This document shows positions 45,903 to 58,224 of a DNA stretch of 62,604 nucleotides, piece by piece. Position 1 is the stretch's first letter. The number at the start of each line of letters is the position of its first letter. The DNA is from Rhizomucor pusillus (lineage: Eukaryota > Mucoromycota > Mucoromycetes > Mucorales > Lichtheimiaceae). Both the position numbers and the translations under genes were made by a program. Below the pieces are notes generated by a model. That model was not told where the DNA came from. It made no database searches and saw nothing but the letters and a program-made list of their open reading frames with translations. The DNA lies in the NCBI GenBank assembly GCA_900175165.2, contig FWWN02000424.1, positions 1 to 62,604 of the forward strand, given 5' to 3'.

Positions 45903-46360
45903 AGTAAAGCGCGAGAAAGAGAAGTAAACAAAATTTTGTGCTCCTCATCAAGGATACGTGGACGTCCCTTCTTCATACGTTTCTCAAAGATGCTGTTAGG
46001 ATCTCTCTTGTACTGTTAGGCCCATCTTGTGCTGTTCGAACGTGAATCCCCAACTGCTTTGAGGCAGATGAGGCACTCAGACATTTCTCAAACAACAGCT
46101 TGAAGAACCTCATCTTGTCCTGAACTGTGTAGAGCGTATAACTTCGTCTGGCTGAATCTTCTCTCATAAGAACATCTGTGTCATTCTTTGCATCTTCCGT
46201 CCGCATGGAATCTGTTATTGTCTCCGTCATGAGGCAGATTAAACAAATACTGTGTACAAGAACTCACCGTTTCAAGAGCTTACTGCTCTTCATCAACAAC
46301 GTAGTCCATGGGCTCGGGCCTGCCATACTCGTCGACAACAGTACCTTTTCCATCCTCATA
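45903..46360 (-). mobile_element. Tc1/mariner-type transposase N-terminal relic
   Basis: The minus strand encodes a helix-turn-helix start typical of Tc1-like transposases. It reads YTVQDKMRFFKLLFEKCLSA then SSASKQLGIHVRTAQ, and after a frame change YKRDP-like residues and the linker EKRMKKGRPRILDEEHK (GRPR is the AT-hook-like motif between the two DNA-binding helices). Upstream coding in another frame (TVVDEYGRPEPMDYVVDEEQ) would join through an intron. The catalytic DDE part is missing, since sequence after EEHK runs into a stop. No terminal inverted repeats or target duplications were found by eye. Confidence 0.6.
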
Positions 46361-46875
46361 CTAAAACTGAATGCTCATTGTAAAAGTAAATATTTCTGAT
46401 AAAAAGAAGGAAGGCCAAGGATGAAAAACACTGACATACTTGATATACCCCTGAGGATGCAACATTTATTTTTACAACACGACTTTCACACTTGCGAGAG
46501 TGCGACATCGATTTCCACTGGAGACGAAATTAATTTCCGGAAAGAGTGTATCTGCCAGGCAGATTCTATTTTTTGCTATGTAACTAAGGGAGAGATGTAT
46601 TTCTTAAAGCTTGCATTGCCGTATGCAAATATTCAGAAAGAATGTTTATTTACTGTAATTGACAGGTTTGAGATTCGCGCATATAACAACAACGAGAGCT
46701 GTTCCGATCGTAAGACACAATGCGGCTGCGATTGAAAAGCTAGACATTTTGGGCCATTCCTTCGGTTCAGTCCTTCCTCTTCTGTTTCTCTCACTCTTTT
46801 TTTCTTTTTTCTTTTTTTTTCATAATAAATCAGGGCACAGATAGAGCATTCTAAACCATATTCGTCTCTCGTCCC
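46361..46875. other. spacer with one doubtful small frame
   Basis: A 104-codon plus-strand frame (46421-46735; MKNTDILDIPLRMQHLFLQH) is open with mixed composition, but has no motif, so I do not call it a gene. The region from 46790 holds a T-rich run and the 5' flank of the sulfate permease gene. Confidence 0.4.
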
Positions 46876-49371
46876 ATGGCGTCGTCGCAGAAGAATCAAG
46901 GCATCCCCAATAGTAATAGTATGTGGCTATATGTAAACATTTTCTTGTTTACGCTGCTGCTGATGATATTTTTTCCACACGATAAATACTTTAGGTTTCC
47001 AATCAGTCTACATTGACGCTTACAATAGCAGCGATGAAGATGAGGAGTTGATGCCGAAACCTCCGAATGCTGCTGCCACCAACGAAACTCAAGGCTTACT
47101 GTCATCGATTCATCAAGACATACCTCGCTACATGACAGCCTCGCCTAGTAAGTAACACGTCCGCAGAGAGGAGCGCCGATAAGCTCTTCTGATTGTTGTT
47201 TGAAACAAACTAAAATATGTGTAATGATGCAGTACCCTCTGCACGTATAAAACTCGATCAAACACCAAAGGACAGGTGGAGCACCTTCAAGGTCCGGTCC
47301 ACGTACTACCTTCCCATTTTGCAATGGCTGCCGCGATACAATGTCAATTTGCTGCTCGGTGATTTCATTGCCGGACTTACGCTGTCGTGCCTCTTGATCC
47401 CACAGGCACTGTCGTATGCAACAGCTCTTTGCAAACTCGATGCTATCCATGGTTTGTACGCCATCGCCTTTCCCGCCGTGACGTATGCGGCGTTCGGCAT
47501 GTCCAGGTATGATGATTGTATCAAATTTTGTACCCACTGTGACTACATGGCTAACCAAAAATAAAATAAAAAGGCAGATGAGCGTGGGACCTGAAGCAAC
47601 GTTATCTTTGCTTGTCGGCTCGTCTATTGCCCAGCAGGAGCGACTCAACGATGAAGACTACCATTTGGATCGGCTGGCTTGGGCTTGTATGATGACCTTA
47701 CTGGTTGGCATATTCACATTTATGCTTGGTATTGTTCGACTCGGTTTTCTGGACAGCTTGATGAGCAGGGCGCTCTTGAGAGGTTTCATCTCGGGTGTAG
47801 CTGTTGTCGTCACACTGCAGCAAAGTATCATCCTTCTGGGCCTGGTGGGACGGAGTGAAGAGGCCGGAATAACGGAAGCTTCTTCCACTATTGCAAGAAT
47901 TGCTTTCCTTTGGAAGAATATCCATTACTCACACGTGCTGTCGGCAGCAGTCTCCGGTGGTTCCGTCGCATTCTTGCTGTTTATGCGCATCGTCAAGAAC
48001 AAATGGTTGGCACGCTACAAGTGGGCAGCACTGTTTCCAGAGGTCTTGGTGGTTGTGGTTGTATCCACGATTTTGACGTATAGGCTCCGATGGGACGAAC
48101 AGGGACTCGATATCCTCGGCCAGATAGAGAGCGCTGGTATTCCTCTGCCATCTATCCCATCGCTGCCTGACAGCAAGCATCTCAAGGACTTACTGGTGAC
48201 TTCTGCAATGATCTCTGTCATTGGATTTGTCGAGTCTGTTGTTATTGCAAAGACTTATTCAAGCAAGCATAACTACAGTGTTAGCGCCAACCGAGAACTG
48301 GTGGCTCTGGGTGTGTCGAACATTGTCGGCGGACTGTTCCAGGGAATTCCAGCTTTTGGCTCGGTACGTAGGAAGGAAAAGCGGAAACACTGTTTAATAG
48401 GGAGCATGCTAAATGGGAACACTCATAGGTTGCACGCAGCAAGATTAATGAAAGGGCAGGTGCGAGAACACAGCTCGCTGGTCTTATCACCGGTGTTCTT
48501 GCGCTGCTTGCCATCCTCTTCCTACTTCCTTACTTCTACTATCTTCCTAAAGCAGTGCTTTCGGCCATCATTTTTGTTGCCGTCATATCGTTGCTCGGTG
48601 AGCTGCCCGAAGACCTCCATTTTATCTTTAGAGTGCATGCCTGGCGCGACTTGAGCTTGCTGCTCGTCACGTTCCTCGGAACGGTCGTCATCTCCCTGGA
48701 GTTTGGAACGCTCGTCGCCATTACGCTATCGCTCCTCTTGACCATCAAGGAAACGAGCTATCCACGCATATCAATCATGGTAAAGTAGAAATGATCAATC
48801 TATATACTGGAAAAGAAGGGCGATCTTAACATGGCTGTTTTAGGGACGTGTAAAAGGCACCCACAATAAGTTTAGAGCTATACTTGATGATCCTGATGAA
48901 ACCGAGCATCTCGAGGACGTGCTTATTGTCAAGATCGAGGAGCCGCTCTTCTTTGCAAATACAGGTAACGAAAGGAAAAGCTGTCACGGTAGCATTATGC
49001 TAACATATCCTCTCCTTTTTCTTTTAGGCCAATTGAAGGATCGCTTGAGACGATTAGAATATTATGGCGACATGTCCACCCATCCATCTGAGCAACCTCG
49101 ACTGGGAGCCTCGTTGTATACCATTTTTGACGTGGATAACATGCCATACATAGACGCGAGTGCTGTGCAAATCATGGATGAAATTGTCGAATCGTACCAT
49201 GCACGCAACGTTACGGTTTACTTTGTGCGGCTTCGAGAAAAGCCCAAAGCCATGTTCCAACGCGCCGGTTTACTTGATCGATTGGGTCCAGAGCATTTGG
49301 TTCAAGAGGTCTCGCAGGCAATTGAAGCCATTGAGAAAGATATGGCGAAACGCGGAATCTACGTGCAGTAG
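46876..49371 (+). CDS. SLC26/SulP sulfate permease with STAS domain
   Basis: Anion transporter of about 720 residues in seven or so exons. Exon 1 encodes MASSQKNQGIPNSN and joins in phase 1 to FQSVYIDAYNSSDEDEELMP, an acidic cytosolic head. The SulP core follows: NLLLGDFIAGLTLSCLLIPQ, LSYATALCKLDAIHGLYAIA, QMSVGPEATLSLLVGSSIAQ (the signature SVGP) and GLFQGIPAFGSVARSKINER. A long membrane domain of about 12 to 14 helices ends at KETSYPRISIMGRVKGTHNK. The C-terminal STAS domain has LIVKIEEPLFFANTG and FDVDNMPYIDASAVQIMDEI, with IDASAV matching the anti-sigma-antagonist fold. It probably moves sulfate or another oxyanion by proton coupling. STAS-linked SulP proteins in fungi can be plasma-membrane or vacuolar; location is unresolved. 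Confidence 0.93.
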
Positions 49372-49594
49372 AATAGGAATAGTTGATAGTTCTAATGATT
49401 TCTTCATGAGATACCTGAAGCCTGTATTGTAGCATATGTATATATAGCATGCAGAAGAAAAGAAACTGTTATATCATATGATGATTATTGATTTGGAGGA
49501 GACTCAATCTTTGGGGGGGGGATGCGCTTAGAGCGGCAGTAAAGTCCGAACAAGCAGAGAGGAGCGTGCTTGCCACTTGTTGTCACACCTCGAG

Positions 49595-50723
49595 ATGAAA
49601 ATCACGATCGCCTCACGCAATCCTAATTCCAAGAGTTTCCCAGTGACGCTTGAACTCGACGGCACTCCGGAGACGGTCACTGTCCGCAACGTCGCGTTGG
49701 CTCTCGAAAAGAAGTTCCCGAAATACTATCCCGATCGCCAGCGACTGACGACTCAAGACAAGAAGCCTCTTGACAGTGACAAGACTCTCCAAGAGTTGGG
49801 AATCGGCGATGGAGCGACGATTCAGTTCAAGGATCTCGGTAAATAAGGTGTTGGGAGGGTGGCACAAATTGGATATTGGATGATTGAATGGGGGAGAAAT
49901 TTCTGCTGCTAGGTCCTCAGATTGGATGGCGCACGGTATTCCTCATTGAATACGGCGGCCCGCTGTTCATCCATCCGGCACTTTACTACCTGTCTCAGAC
50001 GTTCTATGGTACAACCTTCCAGCACTCGCCTATGCAGACTTGGACATTTTATCTTGTCATGGCCCACTTTTTGAAACGTGAGCTGGAAACTATCTTTGTC
50101 CATCGTTTCTCGCACGGCACCATGCCCTTCCGCAACGTATTCAAAAACTCTGCGCACTACTGGCTCTTGTCTGGTGTCAACCTTGCATACTGGGTGTATG
50201 GTCCTTGGTTCGCCCAAGGCCGCGCCGCTGCTGCCAGAAGCGATGTTTGGCTGTACGGCTCCATTGCTGTTTGGGCTGTAAGTAACTCTTAACGTCATAT
50301 CGAAAAAAAGGATAGGATGTATTAATAACAACGGTGGTTTTCTTTTTATCTTTGCAGTGGGCTGAGCTTTCCAACCTTCTAACTCACATTACTCTTCGAA
50401 ACTTGCGCCCGGCCGGTACACGTCGCCGTGCTATCCCTTACGGCTACGGTTTCGACTTGGTATCTTGCCCCAACTATTTCTTTGAAACCGTTGCCTGGAC
50501 TGCTGTCTGTTTCTTGACCACTAGCTGGAGCGGTAAGTGTGTTGATGACGAGAAATATAATGTAACCCAATGCTAACCGGTTCATCTATTATCAGCTTTG
50601 CTCTTCAACGTCGTCGCTACCGGTCAAATGTACATCTGGGCCATCAAGAAACACAAGAACTACCGCAAGGAGTTCAAGGATTATCCTCGTAACAGAAAGG
50701 CCATGTTCCCTTTCATTGCATAA
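49595..50723 (+). CDS. TSC13: very-long-chain enoyl-CoA reductase (Tsc13-type)
   Basis: Four exons (49595-49838, 49913-50277, 50358-50532, 50596-50723) give 303 residues, close to yeast Tsc13 (310). A ubiquitin-like N-terminus (MKITIASRNPNSKSFPVTLE) is followed by the reductase membrane core: LELGIGDGATIQFKDLGPQI-type junction, EYGGPLFIHPALYYLSQTFY and ELETIFVHRFSHGTMPFRNV. YGYGFDLVSCPNYFFETVAW and the C-terminal AIKKHKNYRKEFKDYPRNRK complete the steroid 5-alpha reductase-like domain. The enzyme sits in the ER and reduces trans-2-enoyl-CoA with NADPH in the last step of very-long-chain fatty acid elongation, feeding ceramide synthesis. It lies 223 bases after the sulfate permease and is convergent with the C2 gene. 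Confidence 0.95.
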
Positions 50724-50862
50724 ATTGTGAATGTACTTTTTTTTTTACATAAGCAAGTGTAGTAATTGATTGCAAAGACAAGAAAAGGAAAGAACAAGCA
50801 AAAAAGGGCGTCGTAGTAATAATAATGACATAGAAAGTATACATTGCAGAGAGGAAACAAGT

Positions 50863-52418
50863 CTAGTAAGGTGGGTAGCTTGGTTGAGGTGGGTATCCGC
50901 CGGCCATCGGGTGCGGTGGGTATCCGCCCGCTGCGTGAGGATATCCGCCTGGTGGAGCAGGAGGAGGGTATGATCCTTGGTGAGCTGCAAATGGTTGGCC
51001 AGACACGTCGCTGTGAGGTGTATATTCGCCTGTGAATGTCTGCGGTTCAGGGAAGCTGAGGCCAGGCTGGCTCGGAGGTGCACCGGAGTGAGCCGGTGGG
51101 TGGTAAGGTTGCTGTTGAGGTGGAGGAGGAGGTATATGGAAACCTAAAGGCGCAGGGTATCCTGAGTACGCGACAATGTATAAAGTTAGCATCTCGTTTG
51201 AACTGAACTCAAGTCGTATAATCTGAGCCTGTCTTACCTCCTCCGTTCGGCCTATATGGTTGGGATAGCATTGGATTGTTGTTCGGAGAAGGGCGGTAAC
51301 CTGCCGACACTGAAGGTTGCGGATAGGGGCCTCCTGAAAGTGGCCGACCGTGAGGACGCTGGCTTGCTGCTGGCGGGTATCCGGCTGACGAGGCAGTTCC
51401 AGTGGACGAGGAAGGAGTCAACGTTGGCGGCATGTGGGGTGTGGCCTGAGGTTCATTGTGTGGGCGTTGCGGTGGCACGTATGGAGCGGGGCCGACGCGT
51501 GCGCTGAGCCTAGAAGGTGTCGACATTGATTCGGTGGGCGCTGGTGGAGGTCTAGATGGATACTGGTGGTGGTATTGTTGGTGGTGTGGGTAGGCGTTGT
51601 GTTTGGGTGGAGGTATGGGCGCTCCTGCAGCGGCAGCGGCGGTAGGTCGAGAAAATTTGCCGCCACCATATCTAGTAGGCTGGCGCTTCGGAGGAGGACG
51701 CTAATTTTCAATGATTATAGCAGGCTTAGCTAAATCTTGTCTCTCTGAAACCGAGCCTTTCACACTTACTGCTGAATAGAACGTAAGTTCAAGATAGATT
51801 TCGCCCGCGCTGCGACCTTTGTACTGTAAAGGAAACCATCCTATTTATCAAATTCATCAGTCATCTCTGCGTTCTATGGTCGCGACAACAAATCCTACTA
51901 CTTACGGTCCTCTTCGCCTTCTCGGAGCACGTTTGTCAGGTCAATTTCTCCTTCGCAAATCAGTTCTTCGCGAGACTTATCCTCGTCGAAAAGTTGCATG
52001 TACATTTTGGTTTTTCCTTCAGGAACCGGGATATTCACCTAGCATACGACTTGTCAGCATGCTGCGAAACATGCAGGCTGTAACCTGGAAACGGTACCTG
52101 ATCATCCCACAGTGGATTTTGTCCGCCGCGGTAATCTGTCTTTGTTCGCTTGGCTTCTTCGCCGAGGCGAAATATGACAAAGGGGTCTTGTTTACCAACG
52201 ATCTAATTCACTTGTCAGATAGAAATTCTTGGACCATGCACAAGAGAACCATGTAGAGCGACTAGTTTACCTCAACGTTGGGTAAATCTCGCTACAGTAC
52301 CCGAGAATTTAGTCATGAGCAAAACGCGATCAGCGACAGGGTCGTATGTTATTTTACTTACTGCTTTCAAAGCGACGACGACGAGTTCGCCAGCAAGCTT
52401 AATTGGCTTGTCAGACAT
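50863..52418 (-). CDS. C2-domain protein with Pro-rich tail (Inn1/Fic1-type)
   Basis: Starts MSDKPIKLAGELVVVALKA and splices to RDLPNVE, then KQDPFVIFRLGEEAKRTKTD, YRGGQNPLWDDQV and the loop FDEDKSREELI. Together these form one C2 domain (residues about 8-135) with part of the calcium-binding Asp set. The remaining ~290 residues are disordered and Pro/Gly/Tyr-rich, with PPPKRQP, PPQRPHNEP and a terminal set of GGYPPHP-like repeats. N-terminal C2 plus PxxP tail is the layout of Inn1 (budding yeast) and Fic1 (fission yeast), which link membrane ingression to the actomyosin ring through SH3 partners such as Cyk3 and Hof1. The tail could bind SH3 domains, which is inference. Exon edges around 52260-52380 are short and approximate. 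Confidence 0.8.
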
Positions 52419-52594
52419 TCAAATATAAAAAATAAGGAGAAATGAGAAGAGTGGAACGGGTAAAACGAGCCTTGTTAGATCAAGTTGCGTAGCACCTTAT
52501 ATACAAAGTTCGGAGTTGTATGCACGGTGTAACGAGTATTTTCGTCATATCCGCAGGGCGACGGATGGCATTCCATGAATGGCAGTTGCGGAAG

Positions 52595-53500
52595 TTACGG
52601 AAAGCAAGAGTGGAACACCACTCGTCGCTTTGGCACCATCGCTAAAAAAAAGTTGCTCCATCTTGGCAAAGAATTTGCTAGACGATCTCCATCTTTTCTT
52701 ATCTTCTCCGGTGACGATCGTCCCTCCTGTTCCAACTGAAGCTCGGATGCGAAATCCCGCAAGGCTGTGACCCTGCGTAGACGTATGCAGAACCGTTTGT
52801 TGCGTATTTTGTCTACTTACAGATAAATATGCATTTACAGCATCATCTATTGGACAACTAGCGGTCTGCATCATCCTGTTTTTACTTACGACGTAGCTCC
52901 AAGTTGACTTGCATTGGAAACAAGGTCCAAAATGTTTTTAGCTGCATCGTTAGACTGCATTGGACGGGAGAAAGCGACAAGGTGCATCCCTTCGATCAAC
53001 CGTTTTCTGTAGTCACACACATTACACGCTAGCCTCCAACGTAATACTCTAGAAATAGCAATCGAGCAGACCACATGCTTGTCGATCTGCCGAGACTTAA
53101 CTCCCAATTGCTACAGTACAATTAACAGCAACATTTTTACTTGAACCTATTACAGTAAAGCATTCACATACTTCTTGGCGTCGTCGCTAGCATCGTTTAC
53201 GCTGCGTACTATACCTATGAATTAGGGTACCATTTATTTGGCGTTGGCGCGCATACGTCTGTGCGCGACGCACAAACAAGAATAACATCCCATGTCCATT
53301 TGACCGGACAGTTTTCGTCTGTGGTAGCACAAAGTAATATATAAACTTACAATTGCCCTAGCGGCTGCTGACATGACAATTGTCTGCTCCTCAGAAATGT
53401 TACAGAATTGGCAAGGCAAACCATTTAAAACGTAAATTGAAAGCTCAAAATCGGACCCGTCTACCTGGAAAGAACTCGGATATCTATCATAGTTCTTCAT
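52595..53500 (-). CDS. uncharacterised gene, 3' end unresolved
   Basis: A multi-exon gene starts only 61 bases after the CWF19L2 stop on the same strand. The start is MKNYDRYPSSFQVDGSDFEL or, through a 41-base intron, an alternative Met at 53526. The next pieces read SIYVLNGLPCQFCNISEEQT, AAARAIGIVRSVNDASDDAK, and, after a good GTATGT...ACTACAG intron, KRLIEGMHLVAFSRPMQSND and AAKNILDLVSNASQLGAT. I do not recognise the family. The last exon is ambiguous: one frame reads LRDFASELQLEQEGRSSPEK, another SLAGFRIRASVGTG, and my splice phases favour neither clearly. Confidence 0.5.
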
Positions 53501-53560
53501 CTTACATCTCTCAGACAAGTATACATGTTGAAATCTGTATATTTTTATTATTTATCGTGG

Positions 53561-56118
53561 CTACGTGGGCAAAGAGGCTGTCCAGTCCCATTGTTCCCAG
53601 TCTTTCAAAAATGCACGCTGGCGTGCCCTGTTTTCGCTTTCTTGGTGGTATTTGGGTCGTCTCCATCTCTCAGGGCCAATATCCAGCATACCAGCAATGA
53701 TTTCCTGAAGAGAGATAAGAAAAAAAAATAGATATTTAGAAGAGGCACATGTATTGTATATTTGGTGAATCTCGTACCTTTCCAAACCAATGTGGAAACT
53801 CTTTTTCATTTTCGATAACGTGGCCGAAACCCTTTTCGAGACCGATCCATACATGGAAGTATGGTAAATCCTTGACCATTGAATTGCGGAACCCTCGCGA
53901 TGTTGTATCGATTACTTTTTTGTGTTGAGACCATTCTTCATCTGTTTGCAGCATTGCTTCCTAAATATCCATTGTCATTATCACTCGCTATCTCTAACGA
54001 AAGTCGACTACAGCCTGCCTACCTTGAAATATGCCGGTGACTCTTCGTATACTTCGTACGGCACAGGGATGGCTTCGATGACTGTATGCCGGTGGCGCCG
54101 GAAATTCATCGCCGTCTCCATAAATATAACACCGCATCCTTGCTCGTTAAACATGCGGATCAAGCATTTTTGGAAATTCTGCTTAAAATTTAGCATTATA
54201 GCTGAATGCAAACATGTCTTGTCACGTACCCTCACTTCATCCCACACATCGTCATCGCATTCAAGCATAGATGTCACATGCTGTAGAGGAACAATAAGAC
54301 AGTGTCCCGGTACTAGCTCCTGAACAAGCGGTAGAGCCAGATAAGTCTGAGTAGCAAGAGATATCATGGCGCACTGCGGCGGCTGTGAATCGTGGTAACA
54401 GAATCGACACCGTTCAAGTGCTTCCTGTGTTCTCTTGTAATCTATCCAGAGGAAAGCATTGAGTAACAATTAGTCAGATCCAGGGTAAATATCTGCATAC
54501 CATTAATTGCATATCGCATCTTTTGCTGCTCAGTCATTCCTTTCCGTGCACCCATAACGTCTGCCTTTTCATCCATATAGTCAAGATTGTTCTACAAATC
54601 TGATTTTAATTCGCTAATCCTCGTCATGCATAGAGTTCTGCAACACTGTACCTCAAACGAAGCGTCTGTCACAATCTTGTTGGCGAACTCCAGATCCATA
54701 TTATTTGTCGCACGACTACCAGCCTTTTCTTGTCTGACCATATCCATCAAGGACAAATTATCATCGGTCGTTCCGTATTTCAGCCTTTCGCCTGTCCTTT
54801 TATCGTGTGTACCCTGGAATCTTTCCTTGTTCTTTCCTTTACGGTCTGAACTAACGGTACTGTCGTTCTTTAGAGCATAGTCGTAGAGCCGTCCTTCGCT
54901 GTCGACTGTTGGAAGTATCTTTACATGTCGTCCGTCACTCGTCTAAGCATCAGCCATTAACATCCTGCATAAGCAGTACCGTTTGTTGCGAAATATATGT
55001 ACCTCCTGGTCTGCAACTCCATGCTCTGCAGCCTCAAAAAGACCAAGTTGACGTTCATACTCTTTCTCGAGCTCCTCTGCATTCGGTTGACCCATCAATT
55101 TCGCGCGCAAAACTTGCGCGTTAAGCTTGTTGAGTTCGTCACGGGACATAACTTTTTCTGTAGCAGAGAAAGCACTTGGCAGTTCGTGCTGGGAGATGAT
55201 GACAGGTTTGCTCGATGGGTGTTCCGCCGCCTCTACCAACTCTTCAGCCGCTCTTTCCTGAACTGGCGTCGGTGCTTCTGATACACCCGGGATAGGAACT
55301 GGAGGAGGTGTCAAGGACCTACGTCGTCTTTTAACTTCTCGCCCAAACTCGTCCACATTCTCGTCTGGTCGTCTGAAACTTTTCTCAGCAGCTGATGAGT
55401 CGGCAAACACGTATCGCCGCCGTCCTTCAGATCCGTCGCTACGTCTACTCGAGTCTCCTCCTCCGCGTCTCTTACGACTGTCGAGATACTCTCTTTCAGC
55501 TAGAGCTTCGTTTAATTTCTCAATGGACTAGTATAATTATCGTCAGTAGTTCGCCGATCAAATGTAACGATTGCGTATACTCACCCCATATCGTTCCAGT
55601 CCAACTTCCTGCAAGGACCGGCCTTCTTCCTCGGCCTGCTCCATAGCGCGTTTAAGCTTCATCATGCGCCACTTTGAACCTGCGTCGCCAAACTTTACGG
55701 TCGATTTTTGCTCTGGATATTGATCTACACTCAGTCCGCTTTTCAAGTGTGGGTTCAGTTCTCGCTCGCTGATCTTGATCTAGCAGCAGGGTGTCAACGT
55801 TCGAGAACAGCAAGTGTAATATTACTTGGTACCAACCTGGTCAGGATCCGGTTTTGGGGTATTCTCAGGTTTTTCTCTCGCCACGCCTAGCGATCCAAAG
55901 TCGAAGGATTCATTGAGCATCCACTCGTGACGCGGAGCACTCGATTGCGACGGTGGTGGGGCTGGTTCGGGTTGATCTTTCTCGACCCAGAGACTAGGAT
56001 CATTGTAATCGATCTCGGGCTCGCTGGACGATTCCTCCTTCTTGTGTTTCTTGTGTTTCTTGTGCTCTTTTTTTGACTTCTTCTTGGATTCCTTGGACTT
56101 GTGCTTGTGGTCGCCCAT
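53561..56118 (-). CDS. CWF19L2: CWF19-like protein 2 (spliceosome-associated, CwfJ domains)
   Basis: About 620 residues in eight or so exons. The start MGDHKHKSKESKKKSKKEHK opens a Lys/His-rich nuclear head. WVEKDQPEPAPPP and LNESFDFGSLG follow, then the SVDQYPEQKSTVKFGDAGSK block and a coiled region with KLNAQVLRAKLMGQPNAEEL. The CwfJ C-terminal domain 1 has CRFCYHDSQPPQCAMISLAT and the HIT-like GHCLIVPLQHVTSM (His-x-Ile-x-x-x-x-His). Domain 2 has NFQKCLIRMFNEQGCGVIFM, ETAMNFRRHRHTVIEAIPV and LPYFHVWIGLEKGFGHVIEN. It ends DWEQWDWTASLPT. The protein works with the DBR1/Drn1 lariat-debranching side of splicing. No deletion or frameshift is seen. Confidence 0.93.
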
Positions 56119-58224
56119 GGTGAAAATGCAGAAAGGGATCACGACCGAAATTGGCTCCGCACGAGCAAATCAAGCAGTATTTTAATATCAACGTCATAGG
56201 ATATACGTACAGTTTAAGAGAATTGGGGCAAATTTTATGGCATTGCGAAAGCCTTGAGGACCCAAACGGAAGTCTTGACGACAAAAACATTGATGACAGC
56301 AAATCAAGCCGAAGATTGCTTAAGATGGATCGGACCGATACATATTATTGCATTAAACAAGAGGAAGGGTTGACAAACAGACAGATGATACGCTGCTGCA
56401 TTTCAGAGCCACAGCCCAAAATGAACAGATGGAATGTGCAAGGATCTCGGATGATGCTCTTGAAACATGAGCGGTTTTGCGTATGTAAACCTGTTGGCTT
56501 AATGATGTATTTTAATCCACCACGTAGCAATATATTTAGTTGCAGAAATCACTGAGCAATGAAAATGTGTTTGTTAACTTTAATCCTTGTATTCCTCAAA
56601 AGTTGATAAGCTTTGTCTAATATACACAAGTCTCGAATATTCATTCCATTTTCATTTGAAATATGTAAGATGTCAAGTAGACCGGCAGGAGCGGAGCGAA
56701 TGCGCTGTATAAATGGGGATTCGACGAGGCAAGCTCTGGTTGCATGGATACCAATGCTGATGGCTCTACGATAACCATTTTCGAACCGCTCGCGGTGATA
56801 GTGCATAAACCATTATCCGCTCGAAATCAGATGAAACAGAATGTTTGTGAGACGGAACGTGGTCTGCCAGCTTTAAAAATAGAGTATGTACGTAGCTTAA
56901 ACCAAATATCCACTGGGTCGTTTCCGCACTGTAAGAGCAACAGGAAAAAAACCTCGCTTTCGCCGACAATACAAATCGATGAAAAAGTCAGTGAGGAAAT
57001 CTGATTGCTTGTCATTCGATCTGAAAGTGTCGTAACACGATCCGATGATTGATAATGTGACCAAGCACCGATAGGATTACTTGTTGCCGCTTTGCATTTG
57101 AAAGTTCGTTATTGTTGGATTTTACCTTCCACAAGACGCTTTCAATGGATCCGAGATGAGATATTATCTGTACCATTGGTTTCAGGCATATGGCGATGAC
57201 AAAAGAAAAGTGGTGGAAAAGTAGACCCGGACCAGTTTTTCATTTTTACATCAATCATGTGCCAATATCAAGTAGATATTGGAAGGAAGAAAAGCACGGT
57301 CGGTCGGTGGTGAAGATCATGTTCTTAATTCGATTTAAGCTTTTCGTTAAACACTTAACGAAGCGTGAAAAATGACATTTTGTGCCAGGGCCCTTTTCCC
57401 ACACTCGAATTATTAGTGAGATGAAGCTGGATATCCTGTGCTAGGGACTATTTCATTTTGAGGGATAGAGTCAAGTTACGCAGCACTAAACGTTTAAAGC
57501 TATCCACGAGATGATTCTTCTGTTCGGCTGCTGCAAACTTCCTGTTACGACAATATCACATGTGCTGCTTTTTTCTTAGTTTCAGTTGTATGGCAGCTAT
57601 CCAAAGAAGATATGACCTCTGGTTTTTAATCGGGTTTCGGCTTGGAGGCTATTTTCCTAACGTATTGAAGCACTGACCATGCGCGCGGTGTACGACCCCA
57701 AAAACTTGCATGTGAAAATGAAAGTGTTGTGGCAAAGAAAATTTTTCATGGCGTGTCTCGTTGCCAACAACCAGATTTGGGCAGAATCAACCGACTCGAA
57801 GAATCAATCAAACAGACTGACATGCGGCAAAAGATGTGGGCCGTGGTCGCTTGACAGCACCAGAATTTCATATTACCAGAACAATGGAGCGGATCTAACA
57901 GCATCGATGGGAAATTGCGATTGCTTGCTATGGTTTGGACGACCTTGCTCTTTGAAATGTGCCAACACGGATTCACATGGGTGCTACACAATTGCCAAAA
58001 ACTTTGCGTGCTTATCGGCACAAGAAAAAAAAAGATATATATAATCGGCGCACATTCCCAGTTCTTCGCTTTTCTTCTTCCCGTTCGGTATAGAGTTTCG
58101 TGTTGCAACCGCTTCTTCCTCTTCATATATTTTCAATTGCTGCTTGCAACTCTAACTCCTCCACTCCCTCCCACCATCGGTGACTCTTGAAACACCCAAA
58201 ACAACTCGCATTTCTCCTTTCTTT
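56119..58224. other. 2.1 kb without a supported gene
   Basis: Small plus-strand frames at 56151-56555 (134 codons), 56744-57004 and 57679-58044 have mixed composition and no motif or splice partners. The first starts with an apparent Met in the CWF19L2 promoter and is doubtful. The last 150 bases carry CT-rich sequence and the 5' flank of the perilipin-like gene, with TATATATAA near 58034-58042. Confidence 0.45.

Noticed and set aside
49513..49521. Nine-base G homopolymer before the Tsc13 gene
   Set aside because: Simple homopolymer with no evident regulatory context; possible sequencing hotspot only.
50875..50960. Short direct repeats that could suggest a CRISPR-like or regulatory array
   Set aside because: They are coding repeats for the GGYPPHP tail of the C2 protein, and the window is eukaryotic.
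56151..56555. 134-codon plus-strand frame in the CWF19L2 upstream region
   Set aside because: No domain, no splice partners and position in a promoter; kept only as a mention in the spacer entry.
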